This document shows positions 53,762 through 62,632 of a stretch of DNA of 64,000 nt, one piece after another (position 1 is the first letter of the stretch; every line of letters begins with the position of its first letter). The DNA is from Methylophilaceae bacterium. GTDB taxonomy: Bacteria; Pseudomonadota; Gammaproteobacteria; Burkholderiales; Methylophilaceae. Position numbers and translations under genes: made by a program. The stretch covers positions 124,001 to 188,000 of the forward strand of contig JAOMTQ010000001.1 of assembly GCA_028355955.1 (NCBI GenBank), in the 5' to 3' direction. A model generated the notes under the pieces. The model was given only the letters and a program-made list of their open reading frames with translations, had not been told where the DNA came from and did no database searches.

Positions 53762-54196
53762 ATGGTCTCCATCAAAAAAAGTGCACTAGTTTTATACTCA
53801 AGAGAAGAAATGTTCGCCTTAGTCGATAATGTTGAAGAGTATGAAAATTTTCTTCCCTGGTGCGGGGGGACTGAGATTATAAAAAAATCCGATAAAATTA
53901 CAAAAGCATCAATTAAAATTAATTATCATGGGGTTAAACAAACCTTCACTACAGAGAACAATAAAACCTTTCCTGAAAAAATGGTGATCAAACTGATTAA
54001 CGGTCCATTTAAAGAATTAAGTGGTGAATGGAGATTTAAAGCACTTGAAAAAAATGCGTGTCGAATAGAGCTTGAATTACATTACCAATTTAGCAACATT
54101 ATTTTAGAAAAACTGATCTCACCTGTATTCAACATGATTGCAAATACGTTCATTGATAATTTCGTAAAAGAGGCCAACAGGAGAAATGATGCCTGA
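53762..54196 (+). CDS. ratA: RatA-like START/Coq10-domain protein
   Basis: A 144-residue protein of the RatA/Coq10 family: SALVLYSREEMFALVDNVEE, FLPWCGG and NGPFKELSGEWRFK. RatA in E. coli blocks 50S-30S subunit joining, while Coq10 proteins bind ubiquinone, and which role applies here is unresolved. It is divergent from smpB and overlaps rnfH, the common betaproteobacterial order. Confidence 0.88.
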   Translation: MVSIKKSALVLYSREEMFALVDNVEEYENFLPWCGGTEIIKKSDKITKASIKINYHGVKQTFTTENNKTFPEKMVIKLINGPFKELSGEWRFKALEKNACRIELELHYQFSNIILEKLISPVFNMIANTFIDNFVKEANRRNDA

Positions 54197-54473
54197 TGAA
54201 ATATTAGTTGAGGTCGCCTATGCGTTGCCTGAAGAACAAGTCATCATCTCCATTGAAGTCCCAAAAAAAATTAATATCAAACAAGCAATTGAAAAATCAG
54301 GTATCCAAAAAAAATTTCCTGAAATAGATTTATCTAAAAATAAAGTCGGTATTTTTGGGAAACAAACCACTCTTGATCATCTTCTAAGTGACAGAGACCG
54401 TATTGAAATTTATCGACCATTAATTTTAGACCCTAAGGAAATGAGGAGAAAAAGAGCATCTAAAAAAAAATAA
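54189..54473 (+). CDS. rnfH: RnfH-family ubiquitin-like protein
   Basis: A 94-residue beta-grasp protein. VEVAYALPEEQVIISIEVPK, IKQAIEKSGI and IFGKQTTLDHLLSDRDRIEI then YRPLILDPKEMRRKRA are the family motifs. I start it at the second of two ATG codons, because AGGAG lies 5 bases before that one but only 2 before the first. The gene overlaps ratA by 8 bases. A terminator follows. Function is not known with certainty. Confidence 0.88.
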   Translation: MPDEILVEVAYALPEEQVIISIEVPKKINIKQAIEKSGIQKKFPEIDLSKNKVGIFGKQTTLDHLLSDRDRIEIYRPLILDPKEMRRKRASKKK

Positions 54474-54505
54474 AGACTTGATATTTTTAGGTCTAAGTTT
54501 TTTTT
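54474..54505 (+). terminator. Rho-independent terminator after rnfH
   Basis: AGACTT and AGGTCT (one G-U pair) around a 9-base loop, followed 3 bases later by eight T. It ends the ratA-rnfH transcript before guaB. Confidence 0.7.
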
Positions 54506-54538
54506 AAAAATTTCCATCGATTTTTTTTTTCGATTCTG

Positions 54539-54544
54539 TATAAT
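54539..54544 (+). promoter_or_regulatory. -10 box of the guaB promoter
   Basis: A perfect TATAAT 27 bases before the chosen guaB ATG. The -35 region is weak (TCGATT) and lies in a T-rich run. Confidence 0.45.
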
Positions 54545-54571
54545 TCCCTTTTGCGCGATGAGGAAAATAAT

Positions 54572-56032
54572 ATGCGTCTACCCAATAAAGCTTTAACATT
54601 CGATGATGTTCTTCTTGTTCCCAATCATTCTAGCGTGCTCCCAAAAGACGTTTCATTAGAAACAAAATTAACTAAAAAAATTAGCCTAAATATTCCAGTC
54701 ATTTCTGCAGCGATGGATACAGTGACAGAAGCCAACATGGCAATTGCCCTTGCAGAACAGGGTGGTATGGGCATTATCCATAAAAACTTAACGCCTCAGC
54801 GACAAGCAAATCGTGTCGATAAGGTAAAACGATTTGAGTCAGGCGTTGTAAGTGACCCCATAACGATTGACCCTAACATGTCAGTTGACGAGGTCATGCA
54901 AATTACTCGTAAGAATAAAATATCAGGACTTCCTGTAGTCGTGAAAGATAAAATCGTTGGTATCGTTACAAATCGTGATTTACGATTTGAAACAAACCTT
55001 ACCCAACCGATTAAAAATGTAATGACACCGAGAGATCGGCTTGTGACTGTAAAAGAAGGGGCAAGTAAAGAAGAGATTACAAAACTACTTCACCAACACC
55101 GAATTGAACGCTTACTTGTAATTAATGACGAAGATACACTGACAGGATTGATTACAGTCAAGGATATTCAAAAATCAACAGATCACCCGTTTGCTTGTAA
55201 GGATGAGCATGGAAGATTAAGAGTCGGTGCAGCCATTGGTGTCGCGAATGATACTGAATTACGAACAGAACTTCTAGTTGAGGCTGGAGTAGATGTTCTA
55301 ATTGTCGATACAGCACATGGGCACTCTGAGGGTGTTTTAAATCGTATTAAATGGATTAAGAAAAATTATCCTAAGGTTGACATCATTGGTGGGAATATTG
55401 CCACCGCTGAGGCTGCAATAGCGATGGTAGATCATGGGGCTGATAGCGTAAAAGTTGGTATAGGACCGGGGTCAATATGTACAACACGAATTGTTGCAGG
55501 TGTTGGAGTACCTCAAATCACTGCAATTAATGAAGTTTATAAAGTATTAAAAAAGAAAAATATCCCCTTTATTGCTGATGGCGGTATCAGGTTCTCAGGT
55601 GATGTAGCCAAAGCTATTGCTGCTGGAGCAAGCTCAGTAATGTTAGGTAGTATGTTTGCAGGAACTGAGGAGGCGCCGGGTGAAGTGGAATTATTTCAAG
55701 GTAGGTCTTATAAATCATATCGTGGCATGGGCTCCATTGGAGCAATGAAAAAAGGTTCCAGTGATCGTTACTTTCAAGATGGTGAAAGCAATACAGATAA
55801 ATTAGTCCCTGAAGGTATTGAAGGACGAGTTCCGTTCAAAGGAACAGTAGTCAATGTCCTTCATCAGTTAATGGGTGGGCTCCGTGCATCAATGGGATAC
55901 GTCGGTGTGGATACAATTCCTAATATGCATAAAAATGCAAAATTTATTGAAATTACGAATGCCGGGATTAAAGAATCACACGTTCATGATGTTCAGATCA
56001 CAAAAGAAGCGCCTAATTATCGAGTGGACTAA
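54572..56032 (+). CDS. guaB: IMP dehydrogenase
   Basis: Oxidises IMP to XMP, the committed GTP step. The start is the ATG at 54572 ([17 protein letters not shown]) with GAGGA 7 bases before it; a TTG at 54551 in frame has no support. The CBS pair lies at about residues 90-200 ([15 protein letters not shown]), the loop [17 protein letters not shown] contains the catalytic Cys, and [16 protein letters not shown] is the mobile flap. Full length at 486 residues. guaA follows after 40 bases. Confidence 0.96.
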   Translation: MRLPNKALTFDDVLLVPNHSSVLPKDVSLETKLTKKISLNIPVISAAMDTVTEANMAIALAEQGGMGIIHKNLTPQRQANRVDKVKRFESGVVSDPITIDPNMSVDEVMQITRKNKISGLPVVVKDKIVGIVTNRDLRFETNLTQPIKNVMTPRDRLVTVKEGASKEEITKLLHQHRIERLLVINDEDTLTGLITVKDIQKSTDHPFACKDEHGRLRVGAAIGVANDTELRTELLVEAGVDVLIVDTAHGHSEGVLNRIKWIKKNYPKVDIIGGNIATAEAAIAMVDHGADSVKVGIGPGSICTTRIVAGVGVPQITAINEVYKVLKKKNIPFIADGGIRFSGDVAKAIAAGASSVMLGSMFAGTEEAPGEVELFQGRSYKSYRGMGSIGAMKKGSSDRYFQDGESNTDKLVPEGIEGRVPFKGTVVNVLHQLMGGLRASMGYVGVDTIPNMHKNAKFIEITNAGIKESHVHDVQITKEAPNYRVD

Positions 56033-56072
56033 AGTCACTCAATTTTAAAACAATAGCAACTTGAATTCTTTA

Positions 56073-57632
56073 ATGGATAAAATTTTAATTATTGATTTTG
56101 GTTCTCAATACACTCAGCTTATTGCAAGAAGAGTCAGAGAGCTCAATGTCTATTGCGAGATTTTTCCCTATGATGCTTCTATCGAAAAAATTAATTCATT
56201 TGAAGCCAGCGGAATCATTCTATCCGGTGGTCCTAATTCAGTTTATGAAAATGAAACACCGAATGTCAGCTCACATATTTTTGAACTGGGCATCCCAATT
56301 TTAGGTATTTGCTATGGGATGCAAACGATGGTGAATCAATTAGGAGGTACCGTTGTAAATAGCAAAGAAAGAGAATTTGGTTATGCAGAAATTAGGGCTC
56401 ACGGACATTCTGATTTATTAAAGGATATTGAAGGTAAAACAAATGAAGAGGGTCATGGATTACTCGATGTATGGATGAGTCATGGTGACAAAGTCAATCA
56501 ATTGCCTGATGGTTTTGAAATTATCTGCAGTAATCAATCTACCCCGATAGCTGGTATTGCAAATAAATCAAAACATTTCTATGGATTACAATTTCATCCT
56601 GAAGTTACCCATACAAAAAAAGGGTTTGAAATAATCAAAAAATTTGTAATTGATATTTCAGGATGTGAGCCTAAGTGGAATATGCCAAATTACGTTGAAA
56701 CGGCAGTTAAAAAAATACAGGAAACCGTAGGTTCAAATGAGGTTATTTTGGGGCTTTCTGGTGGTGTAGATTCATCTGTCGCAGCAGCGTTAATTCATAA
56801 AGCGATTGGTGATCAATTAACTTGTGTTTTTGTTGATCATGGCTTACTTCGGCTAAATGAAGCCGAGATAGTTATGAAAACATTTAAAGAAAACTTAGGT
56901 GTTAGAGTGATTCACGTCAATGCGGAAGGTAAGTTTTTAAAAGATTTGGAAGGAATCACTGACCCCGAAGAAAAAAGGAAAATAATTGGTCGCGATTTTG
57001 TAGAAATTTTCCAAGAACAATCAAAAGAATATCCTGAGGTCAAATGGTTAGCGCAAGGCACTATATATCCTGATGTCATTGAATCTGCAGGAGGAGACAC
57101 AAAAAAAGCGCATAACATCAAAAGTCATCACAACGTAGGGGGTCTTCCTGATACCTTAAAATTAAAATTACTTGAGCCCTTAAGAGATCTTTTTAAGGAT
57201 GAGGTCAGAAAACTAGGTGTTGAGATTGGTCTTCCAAAGGATATGGTTTATAGACATCCCTTCCCCGGTCCAGGATTAGGAGTCAGAATTTTAGGTGAAA
57301 TAAAAAAAGAGTTCGCTGATTTATTAAGAGGTGCGGATGCTATTTTTATCGAAGAATTAAAAAAATCAGGTTGGTATGAAAAAACCTCACAAGCATTTGC
57401 AGTTTTCTTACCCATTAAATCAGTGGGAGTCATGGGGGATGCTCGTACTTATGAATACGTTGTATCTTTGAGAGCGGTAGTAACTTCAGACTTCATGACT
57501 GCAAATTGGGCTGAACTCCCATACGATTTATTAGGAAAAGTCTCAAACAGAATTATCAATGAGGTCAAGGGTATCAATCGAGTTGTGTATGATGTTTCAG
57601 GAAAGCCACCTTCTACAATCGAGTGGGAGTAA
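56073..57632 (+). CDS. guaA: GMP synthase (glutamine-hydrolysing)
   Basis: Makes GMP from XMP with glutamine and ATP. The start is taken at ATG 56073 ([20 protein letters not shown]); a TTG 12 bases upstream is less likely. The class I amidotransferase domain shows GICYGMQTM (Cys nucleophile) and FHPEVTH (His-x-Glu), the ATP-pyrophosphatase domain has [18 protein letters not shown], and the C-terminal dimer domain ends in KPPSTIEWE. At 519 residues it is complete. It forms an operon with guaB. Confidence 0.96.
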   Translation: MDKILIIDFGSQYTQLIARRVRELNVYCEIFPYDASIEKINSFEASGIILSGGPNSVYENETPNVSSHIFELGIPILGICYGMQTMVNQLGGTVVNSKEREFGYAEIRAHGHSDLLKDIEGKTNEEGHGLLDVWMSHGDKVNQLPDGFEIICSNQSTPIAGIANKSKHFYGLQFHPEVTHTKKGFEIIKKFVIDISGCEPKWNMPNYVETAVKKIQETVGSNEVILGLSGGVDSSVAAALIHKAIGDQLTCVFVDHGLLRLNEAEIVMKTFKENLGVRVIHVNAEGKFLKDLEGITDPEEKRKIIGRDFVEIFQEQSKEYPEVKWLAQGTIYPDVIESAGGDTKKAHNIKSHHNVGGLPDTLKLKLLEPLRDLFKDEVRKLGVEIGLPKDMVYRHPFPGPGLGVRILGEIKKEFADLLRGADAIFIEELKKSGWYEKTSQAFAVFLPIKSVGVMGDARTYEYVVSLRAVVTSDFMTANWAELPYDLLGKVSNRIINEVKGINRVVYDVSGKPPSTIEWE

Positions 57633-57651
57633 TAACAATAAAGACTAGCTA

Positions 57652-58617
57652 ATGGCAAATTTTGATACTCAAGTTGATATCGTTTATTTGTGGGTGAATT
57701 CCAATGACAAATATTGGCAAAAAAAAAGACGCAAGTCATTTGAGGCTTTTTTAAAAACTAATAAAGATGATATTGCTCTTTACGCTAACACCGATGGAAG
57801 ATTTCGTGATAATGGAGAGCTAATATTCAATTTAAGATGCCTAGAAAAGTTTTTTCCAGATCATGGGCAGATTTATATTGTGACGGATGAGCAACGACCG
57901 GCGTGGTTAGCGAATAATAAGCGAGTAACAGTCATTGATCATAAAAGTATTATCCCAGAAAAAATAAACCCAATTTTTGCCTCAGCTCATATTGAATCTT
58001 ATATCCATCACATACCCAACTTGTCTGAAAATTTTTTCTATTTAAATGATGATATTTTTTTTGGAATGCCAGTAGATAGAGACTGGTGGTTTGATAAGGA
58101 ATTGAAATATTTTTATGATAACGAACCACATGATGAATATAGCGAGTTGCAGCCAATGCTTTTATCCCCAATCAATTCATCCATTCAATCAAAGTTATGG
58201 CTAAAAGAAAAATATAAAAACTATAAACATCGAAATAAAGCATTAGCTCATGCACCAAGACCATACAAAAAATCTCTACTCCTTGAAATAGAAAAAGAGG
58301 CTATAGATTTATTTAATAAAGTTAGATCAACTAATTTTAGATCGTGGAAAACACCAGCTGTATTAGTAGATTTTGTTCCAAGATGGCTTGAGCATCATAG
58401 ATATGCCAAAATAACAAAAACAGACTCACTGTATATTGAAAGTGGTTCATATGAAATTAAAATAGAATTAGAACTGCTAAGGCAAAAATTTGGTAAAATT
58501 TCTTTTTTTTGCATTAACGATACGTGTGATGATGCAGATGATATGGACAAAAGATTGCAGTTAGTTAGAGAAGAAATGGAAATACTGTTACCAAATAAAT
58601 CTAGTTTTGAAATATAA
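57652..58617 (+). CDS. Stealth-family sugar-phosphate transferase
   Basis: Predicted hexose-1-phosphate transferase that builds phosphodiester-linked glycans such as capsules. CR1 is VDIVYLWVNSNDKYWQ (residues 8-23). CR2 has RFRDNGELIFNLRCLEKFF and IYIVTDEQRPAWL. CR3 is IESYIHHIPNLSENFFYLNDD with the metal-binding Asp pair. A CR4-like region lies near the C-terminus. 321 residues is at the shorter end of the family. It sits 19 bases after guaA, far from the polysaccharide operon, and probably shares the gua transcript. Confidence 0.85.
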   Translation: MANFDTQVDIVYLWVNSNDKYWQKKRRKSFEAFLKTNKDDIALYANTDGRFRDNGELIFNLRCLEKFFPDHGQIYIVTDEQRPAWLANNKRVTVIDHKSIIPEKINPIFASAHIESYIHHIPNLSENFFYLNDDIFFGMPVDRDWWFDKELKYFYDNEPHDEYSELQPMLLSPINSSIQSKLWLKEKYKNYKHRNKALAHAPRPYKKSLLLEIEKEAIDLFNKVRSTNFRSWKTPAVLVDFVPRWLEHHRYAKITKTDSLYIESGSYEIKIELELLRQKFGKISFFCINDTCDDADDMDKRLQLVREEMEILLPNKSSFEI

Positions 58618-58669
58618 ATAAGTTGCCCTATTTTTTTTACAAGCAACATCCCTTAAGTTTAATTTAAAT

Positions 58670-59665
58670 ATGGATCCTATAACACAAGGTACGATCGGAG
58701 CTGTGCTCCCTCAATCGCTAGGTAAAAAAAATCTGGGGATTGTTGCTATGCTTGGATTTTTATCCGGAATGGCACCAGATTTAGATATTTTCATTCGCTC
58801 AAGCACTGACCCACTCCTCTCCTTGGAATATCACCGTCAATTTACACACTCCATCGTATTTATACCTTTTGGTGGACTAATATGTGCTGTTTTTTTATAC
58901 CTACTATTTAAAAAAATAAGTCCATTTAATTTCAAAAAAACTTGGTTGTATTGCACTTTAGGTTATGGGACACATGGATTAATTGATGCGTGCACAAGCT
59001 ATGGAACCCTACTCTTTTGGCCCTTCAGTGACATGAGGGTTTCATGGAATAATATTTCAATAATTGACCCGCTATTCACCCTACCAATAATATTATTTGT
59101 AATTCTCGCAACCATAAAGAAAAAAAATATTTATTCAAAAATTGCCATAGCGTGGGCGATCACGTACCTTTTAGTAGGTATCTATTTGCATAATAAGGCA
59201 ATAAATGTAGGGGAAGAGATTGCTAAACAAAGGGGACACGTTATAACAAGGATAGAAGCAAAGCCGAGCTTTGGAAACATAATACTGTGGAAAACAATAT
59301 ATGAAACAAAGGATCAGTTTTATGTTGATGCTGCAAATTTATTCTTTAGCAAAATAATACATGGAGAAAGCATTAAGAAATTGAGTCTCAAAAAAGATTT
59401 TCCATGGCTAAAAGAAGAATCACAACAATATAAAGATGTAGAAAGATTTAGATGGTTTAGTAACAACTTTCTTGCGATTCACCCACAAAATAAAAATCAA
59501 ATTATTGATATTAGATACTCAGGTATTCCAAATGAAATAGGAGGTCTTTGGGGTGTACAATTAGACCCTCACAAACATAATCAGGAACATGTTGAGTTTG
59601 TAAGTATGCGGAATGCATCTACAGAAAGATTAAAAATTTTAAGAGATATGATTGTAAAATATTAA
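58670..59665 (+). CDS. YdjM-like inner-membrane metal-dependent hydrolase family protein
   Basis: A 331-residue membrane protein of the DUF457/YdjM group. MDPITQGTIGAVLPQS at the start, then GMAPDLDIF and EYHRQFTHSIVF, are the conserved acidic and His motifs of possible metal binding, followed by four or five membrane helices. A soluble C-terminus of ~150 residues (ITRIEAKPSFGNIILWKTIY) is typical of the longer members. Function not established; related E. coli YdjM is part of the SOS response. Confidence 0.78.
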   Translation: MDPITQGTIGAVLPQSLGKKNLGIVAMLGFLSGMAPDLDIFIRSSTDPLLSLEYHRQFTHSIVFIPFGGLICAVFLYLLFKKISPFNFKKTWLYCTLGYGTHGLIDACTSYGTLLFWPFSDMRVSWNNISIIDPLFTLPIILFVILATIKKKNIYSKIAIAWAITYLLVGIYLHNKAINVGEEIAKQRGHVITRIEAKPSFGNIILWKTIYETKDQFYVDAANLFFSKIIHGESIKKLSLKKDFPWLKEESQQYKDVERFRWFSNNFLAIHPQNKNQIIDIRYSGIPNEIGGLWGVQLDPHKHNQEHVEFVSMRNASTERLKILRDMIVKY

Positions 59666-59730
59666 CAATATAATCAGTTATTTAAAGTATTTTTTTAATT
59701 AAAAGGATTAAATAAAAGGATAGATAAAAA

Positions 59731-60342
59731 ATGATTGCATGTCTAGATTTAGAAGGTGTATTGCTACCAGAAATATGGATTAAATTCGCAGAGAAAACAG
59801 GAGTAGAAGCCCTAAAATTAACAACTCGAGATATCCCTGATTACAACGAATTAATGACCAAAAGACTTAGTATCCTAAAAGAAAATAATTTCAAACTAGA
59901 AGATATTAAAGATGTCATAAGTACACTTAAGCCACTAGACGGAGCGATTGATTTTCATAAGTGGCTCAGGTCAGAGTTTGAAGTAATAATACTTTCAGAT
60001 ACCTTCTATCAATTTGTCAATCCATTAATGATGCAATTAGATTATCCAACACTGTTTTGCCATCAACTTCTGATTGATAGAAATGATTTGATTGTCGGAT
60101 ATAAGCTAAGGCAAGCAAACGGAAAACAAGAGGCAGTAAAAGCTCTCCAAAGTTTAAACTTTAAGGTTGTTGCAGCAGGTGACTCATATAATGATATTGG
60201 AATGCTTAAACAAGCTGATGAAGGAATTTTGTTTGATCCTCCGAAGAATGTTATCAGCGATTATCCACAATTTCCTGTTTCAACCAGCTATGCTGATTTT
60301 CAAAAAAAACTAGAGGCATGTAAAATTAAGTTTGAAATGTAA
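59731..60342 (+). CDS. thrH: ThrH-type phosphoserine phosphatase/phosphoserine:homoserine phosphotransferase
   Basis: HAD-superfamily enzyme. It starts IACLDLEGVLLPEIW, in which the first Asp of D-x-E takes the phosphate. SDTFYQFVNP is motif II, the Lys region YKLRQANGKQEAV is motif III, and AAGDSYNDIGML is motif IV. ThrH differs from SerB by the short N-terminus and this DLEG motif. It is a single gene; 203 residues is the usual length. Confidence 0.93.
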   Translation: MIACLDLEGVLLPEIWIKFAEKTGVEALKLTTRDIPDYNELMTKRLSILKENNFKLEDIKDVISTLKPLDGAIDFHKWLRSEFEVIILSDTFYQFVNPLMMQLDYPTLFCHQLLIDRNDLIVGYKLRQANGKQEAVKALQSLNFKVVAAGDSYNDIGMLKQADEGILFDPPKNVISDYPQFPVSTSYADFQKKLEACKIKFEM

Positions 60343-60458
60343 ATTAAAATTTTGCTAAGATTACAACTAATTAATTATGCATATTAAGTTAAAGTCTTAA
60401 ATTATAAAATATAATTTACTTTATAAATATTGTTTATAATACTGATTTAAAACAAAAA

Positions 60459-60959
60459 ATGAGTAGAGCTTTCGTAAAAGAAAATGATTTAGAGCATGCA
60501 GGTGTAGATGTACCAGAACGCCCTATAAGTCCCGAAAAAAACTACGTAACCCCTAATGGACATAGAGAGCTAGAAGCAAAAATTTTAATCTTAGAAGAGG
60601 ATAGAGCAAAATCATCACTTAATACAGACTCTATTCATAAGCAAAAAAAATTACAATTGGAACGAGATTTAAGATATTTTGTTAATCGTCTTGAATCAGC
60701 AATTTTAGTAAATCCCCAAGAGCAAGACAAAAATAAGGTGCTTTTTTCTGCCTTGGTTGATGTCGAAAATGAGTTAGGAGACATTCTAAATTTTCAAATT
60801 GTTGGTGAAGATGAAGCCAATGTAAAAATAAATAAAATTGCTTATACCTCACCTCTAGCAAAAGCTTTAATTGGAAACGTGGTAGATGATGAAGTTGTTT
60901 GGAAGAAACTCTCAGGAAGTGAAATTTTAACTATCGTAAACATACAGTACAAGCTATAA
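60459..60959 (+). CDS. GreA/GreB-family factor lacking the acidic tip
   Basis: A 166-residue protein with the Gre layout. The N-terminal extension MSRAFVKENDLEHAGVDVPE and PNGHRELEAKILILEEDRAK leads into a coiled coil to about residue 90. The C-terminal FKBP-like domain has VLFSALVDVENE, YTSPLAKALIGN and GDEV-like VVDDEVVW. In GreA and GreB the coiled-coil tip carries G-D-x-S-E-N-A, whose acidic pair stimulates transcript cleavage. Here the same place reads SSLNTDSIHKQK, so cleavage activity may be lost. It probably binds RNA polymerase in the secondary channel with another effect. Confidence 0.75.
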   Translation: MSRAFVKENDLEHAGVDVPERPISPEKNYVTPNGHRELEAKILILEEDRAKSSLNTDSIHKQKKLQLERDLRYFVNRLESAILVNPQEQDKNKVLFSALVDVENELGDILNFQIVGEDEANVKINKIAYTSPLAKALIGNVVDDEVVWKKLSGSEILTIVNIQYKL

Positions 60960-61036
60960 TTCGTAAAAATTTTAACTCGCACAAGTTTAAAATCTTAATT
61001 TTCTAACTATTATCAAACAATTAAAGGTCATTAGAT

Positions 61037-62632
61037 TTGCTTATAACTAATAATATTACAATGCAATTTGGATCAAAACCCCTTTTTGAGGACATCTCAA
61101 TAAAGTTTGGAGACGGAAACCGCTATGGTCTTATCGGTGCGAACGGTTGTGGAAAATCTACATTTATGAAAATTCTTGCTAAAGAGCTTGAACCAACCTC
61201 TGGTTCAATTGCCGTAGACTCAAATGAAAGAGTTGCTTGGTTGAGACAAGACCAATTTGCATATGAAGACCTGAAGGTTCTTGATGTGGTCATGATGGGT
61301 CATGAAGAAATGTGGAATGCCAATGAGGAAAAAAATAAGCTTTATGCTAACCCAGATGCGACTGATGAAGATTATATGAAAGCTGCAGAACTAGAAACAG
61401 TTTATGCGGAATATGATGGATATACGGCTGAATCAAGGGCTGGAGAGCTACTAGATGGCGTTGGTATTGAAAATAGCTTTCATGATGGAGTCATGAGTGC
61501 AATTCCTCCTGGATTGAAACTTAGAGTTTTGTTAGCCCAAGCGCTATTTGCAGACCCAGATATTTTGTTACTTGATGAACCTACGAACAATCTGGATATT
61601 AATACAATTCGATGGCTTGAGAAAATTATTAATTCTAGAAACTCAACCATGATTATCATTTCTCATGACCGTCATTTTCTTAACCAAGTATGTACCCATA
61701 CAGCAGATATGGATTATCAAAAGTTAACGGTTTACCCTGGAAACTATGATGATTTTATGGCAGCTAGTGCAACTGTAAAATCACAACAACTCAAGGCAAA
61801 TGAAAAAGCTAAAGCACAAGTTGCCGAACTTCAAGAATTTGTCAGAAGATTTTCAGCAAATGCATCCAAAGCTAAGCAAGCAACGTCAAGAGCAAAACAA
61901 ATTGATAAAATAAAAATAGAGGATATGAAGCCATCCAGCAGGCAATACCCCTATATCCGCTTCGAATATGAAGAAAAAGATAAGTTATATCGCCAAGCAC
62001 TTACAATAAATAAATTAAGTCACGCTTATGAAAAGCCTTTATTTGATAATGTGAATTTTATGGTCGAGGCTGGAGAAAAAGTTACCATAATTGGTGAAAA
62101 TGGAATCGGTAAATCTACCTTACTCAAAATACTTGCAAATACAGTTAATCCTAACGATGGCTCAGTCAAATGGGCAGAAAAAGCTAAAATAAGTTACTTT
62201 GCTCAAGACCATAATGACGAATTTGATAAGAATACTTCGATATTTGATTGGATAAATGACTATAAACAAGTCCAAGATGATGACCAATCTATCAAAGGCA
62301 TTCTAGGTCGATTATTATTTTCTGGAGATGATTTTAAAAAGAAAGTGAATGTATTGTCTGGAGGAGAGCAAGGTCGAATGTTATTTGGCAAAATTATGCT
62401 TGAAAGAAATAATGTATTGTTATTAGATGAGCCCACCAATCATATGGATATGGAATCAATTGAATCATTAAATACAGCGTTAGATAAATACAAAGGAACA
62501 GTATTTTTTGTAACACACGATCGTGAATTTGTAAGCTCTGTAGCTACTCGCATTTTTGAAATAAAATCTGACAAAATTATTGATTACACGGGGAACTATG
62601 AAGATTATATTGCAACGCAGGAACTAGATTAA
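61037..62632 (+). CDS. ybiT: ABC-F family ATPase, YbiT-like
   Basis: A soluble protein with two ABC ATPase domains acting on the ribosome rather than in transport. It starts at TTG 61037 with AAAGGT 10 bases before. Walker A sequences GANGCGKST (near residue 36) and GENGIGKST (near 350), the [12 protein letters not shown] and [12 protein letters not shown]alker B motifs, and [13 protein letters not shown] [20 protein letters not shown] in the P-site-tRNA-interacting linker are visible. The whole chain closely follows E. coli YbiT, and 531 residues is its length. Converges with bipA, overlapping by 4 bases. Confidence 0.94.
   Translation: MLITNNITMQFGSKPLFEDISIKFGDGNRYGLIGANGCGKSTFMKILAKELEPTSGSIAVDSNERVAWLRQDQFAYEDLKVLDVVMMGHEEMWNANEEKNKLYANPDATDEDYMKAAELETVYAEYDGYTAESRAGELLDGVGIENSFHDGVMSAIPPGLKLRVLLAQALFADPDILLLDEPTNNLDINTIRWLEKIINSRNSTMIIISHDRHFLNQVCTHTADMDYQKLTVYPGNYDDFMAASATVKSQQLKANEKAKAQVAELQEFVRRFSANASKAKQATSRAKQIDKIKIEDMKPSSRQYPYIRFEYEEKDKLYRQALTINKLSHAYEKPLFDNVNFMVEAGEKVTIIGENGIGKSTLLKILANTVNPNDGSVKWAEKAKISYFAQDHNDEFDKNTSIFDWINDYKQVQDDDQSIKGILGRLLFSGDDFKKKVNVLSGGEQGRMLFGKIMLERNNVLLLDEPTNHMDMESIESLNTALDKYKGTVFFVTHDREFVSSVATRIFEIKSDKIIDYTGNYEDYIATQELD

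Noticed and set aside
54551..54571. TTG start extending guaB by 7 codons
   Set aside because: The segment contains the GAGGA ribosome-binding site for the ATG at 54572, and IMPDH proteins begin near that Met.
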